Assembly: GCA_025360665.1 (NCBI GenBank)
Contig: JANYBU010000244.1
Coordinates: 1 to 7,468, forward strand
Reading direction: 5' to 3'
Source: Nitrospira sp.
GTDB taxonomy: Bacteria > Nitrospirota > Nitrospiria > Nitrospirales > Nitrospiraceae
Length of the DNA stretch: 7,468 nucleotides
The translations under genes and the position numbers were made by a program. Shown here piece by piece: positions 6,486 through 7,468 of this stretch. Position 1 is the stretch's first letter. Every line of letters begins with the position of its first letter. The notes beneath the pieces are model-generated. The model saw only the letters and a list, made by a program, of their open reading frames with translations, was not told the origin of the DNA and did no database searches.

Positions 6486-7468
6486 GTGAACATGATTGCA
6501 CCTATTATTGCCTGGACCGCCGCAGCACTCATTGTCTATGTGTATATCGGCTACCCTCTGGCTCTTTGGTTTCTTGAGAAGGTCCGGTTTCGTCCCACGG
6601 TCAGGGCGAACGTTGAGCCTTCGGTGACGCTCTTGATTTCGGCTTTTAATGAAGCGCGTGTGATCGGCGACAAGCTGCGGAATGCACTGGCGCTCGAGTA
6701 TCCGCGTTCTCGGCTCGAAATTATGGTGATATCCGATGCCTCGACGGATGAGACAGATTCGATCGTCAACTCGTATTCAGATCGTGGAGTCGTGCTCCTT
6801 CGCATGCCCGAGCGGGGAGGGAAAACCCTCGGGCTCAATGCAGCGATGAAGGTGGCTACGGGCGAGATCATTGTGTTCAGCGACGCCAATATTATCTATA
6901 GATCTGACACGATCCGTCGTTTGGTGCAGAATTTTGCAGATCCACATGTCGGTTGCGTGACGGGTGATTCCCAGTATCTCGATGATCCTCAGTCAGCGTC
7001 GCATGTTCAGGAGAATTCGTATTGGGGGTACGAGCGATATGTTCGCACGCTCGAAAGCAAGATCGGGAGCACCGTCGGCGGAGATGGTGCCATTTTTGCT
7101 ATCCGAAAGGCACTATACACGCCGCTGTCTCCGGACGCCATCAATGACCTTGTAGTGCCGTTGCAGATTGTGGCCAGGGGGCACCGAGCGATCTTCGAAC
7201 CTATGGCGATCGGCTTCGAGCCGTCGGCGGGCGATTTCCGAAAAGAGTTTCGTCGGAAGCGAAGGATTGTGAACCGGAGTTGGCGGGGAGTCATGAGTGT
7301 TTCTGGAATCCTGAACCCTTTCCGCGTGGGAATGTTTGCATGGCAAGTCTGGTCGCACAAAGTCCTGCGGTGGCTCGTCCTGCCGTTCCTACTGATCGGA
7401 TTCGGGGGATGCCTCAGTGCGTATGAATTAGGACGCGTCTATCAAATTGGAGTGTGGGGAGGTATTGC
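6486..7468 (+). CDS. Membrane-bound family 2 glycosyltransferase, N-terminal part (3' end outside window)
   Basis: The frame is open from GTG 6486 to the window end (327 whole codons). A membrane helix lies at about residues 4-28. The GT-A domain follows: VTLLISAFNEARVI (47-60) for UDP-sugar binding, VISDASTDET (81-90), the Rossmann-like turn RGGKTLGLNAAM (110-121), VFSDANII (130-137) as the DxD-like metal site, GGDGAIFAIRK (198-208) near the acceptor site, and INDLVVPLQIVARG (219-232), which corresponds to the acidic acceptor motif. A basic stretch, RKEFRRKRRIVNRSWRG (252-268), stands where processive enzymes have the Q/RxxRW motif. A second membrane segment starts at about 293, and more are expected beyond the window. 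This layout is that of the polymerising or chain-extending BcsA / PgaC-like GT2 group, acting at the cytoplasmic face of the inner membrane on EPS or a lipid-linked glycan. The sugar is unknown. It follows the FemAB gene by 51 bp. GTG is preferred over ATG 6492 because of the ribosome binding site spacing. Confidence 0.88.
   Translation, partial: MNMIAPIIAWTAAALIVYVYIGYPLALWFLEKVRFRPTVRANVEPSVTLLISAFNEARVIGDKLRNALALEYPRSRLEIMVISDASTDETDSIVNSYSDRGVVLLRMPERGGKTLGLNAAMKVATGEIIVFSDANIIYRSDTIRRLVQNFADPHVGCVTGDSQYLDDPQSASHVQENSYWGYERYVRTLESKIGSTVGGDGAIFAIRKALYTPLSPDAINDLVVPLQIVARGHRAIFEPMAIGFEPSAGDFRKEFRRKRRIVNRSWRGVMSVSGILNPFRVGMFAWQVWSHKVLRWLVLPFLLIGFGGCLSAYELGRVYQIGVWGGI

Noticed and set aside
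1..7468. CRISPR arrays, insertion sequences, tRNA or rRNA genes, intrinsic terminators
   Set aside because: I looked for regular repeats, transposase-like frames, terminal inverted repeats and GC-rich hairpins followed by T-runs, and saw none that could be defended.

Overview
The window is one co-directional (+ strand) block of exopolysaccharide / cell-surface glycan biosynthesis genes, cut at both ends. In order it holds the 3' part of a family 2 glycosyltransferase (2-787), a Wzx-type polysaccharide flippase (791-2302), a glutamine-dependent asparagine synthase-like amidotransferase (2373-4268), a heavily decayed wecB gene for a non-hydrolysing UDP-GlcNAc 2-epimerase (about 4303-5309), a FemAB-like protein of the type associated with PEP-CTERM/exosortase A (XrtA) loci (5400-6434), and the 5' part of a membrane-bound family 2 glycosyltransferase (from 6486 to past the window end).

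Organism: the GC content looks moderate (mid-50s per cent by eye), gene packing is bacterial, and the FemAB-like protein resembles the subfamily found in exosortase loci of Gram-negative environmental bacteria. The mix of genes would fit Nitrospirota (Nitrospira-like), but that is an inference. Deltaproteobacteria or other Gram-negative groups cannot be excluded from this sequence.

How the genes fit together: glycosyltransferases build a lipid-linked repeat unit or polymer, the flippase moves the lipid-linked sugar to the periplasmic side, and the AsnB-like enzyme probably amidates either aspartate or a sugar acid. WecB would have supplied UDP-ManNAc, the precursor of ManNAcA-type acidic sugars, and the FemAB-like protein accompanies EPS/protein-sorting loci. 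Spacers are short (3 to about 90 bp) and all genes share a strand, so a single transcription unit is likely. I see no convincing terminator or promoter inside the window.

The main unusual point is wecB. It carries about four frame changes, at least four in-frame stop codons, two apparent internal deletions and substitutions at conserved active-site positions, while every complete neighbour reads open from end to end. I do not see a new biological system here. The dead epimerase within an otherwise intact surface-glycan operon, and the displaced Shine-Dalgarno sequence of the gene after it, are the observations most worth following.
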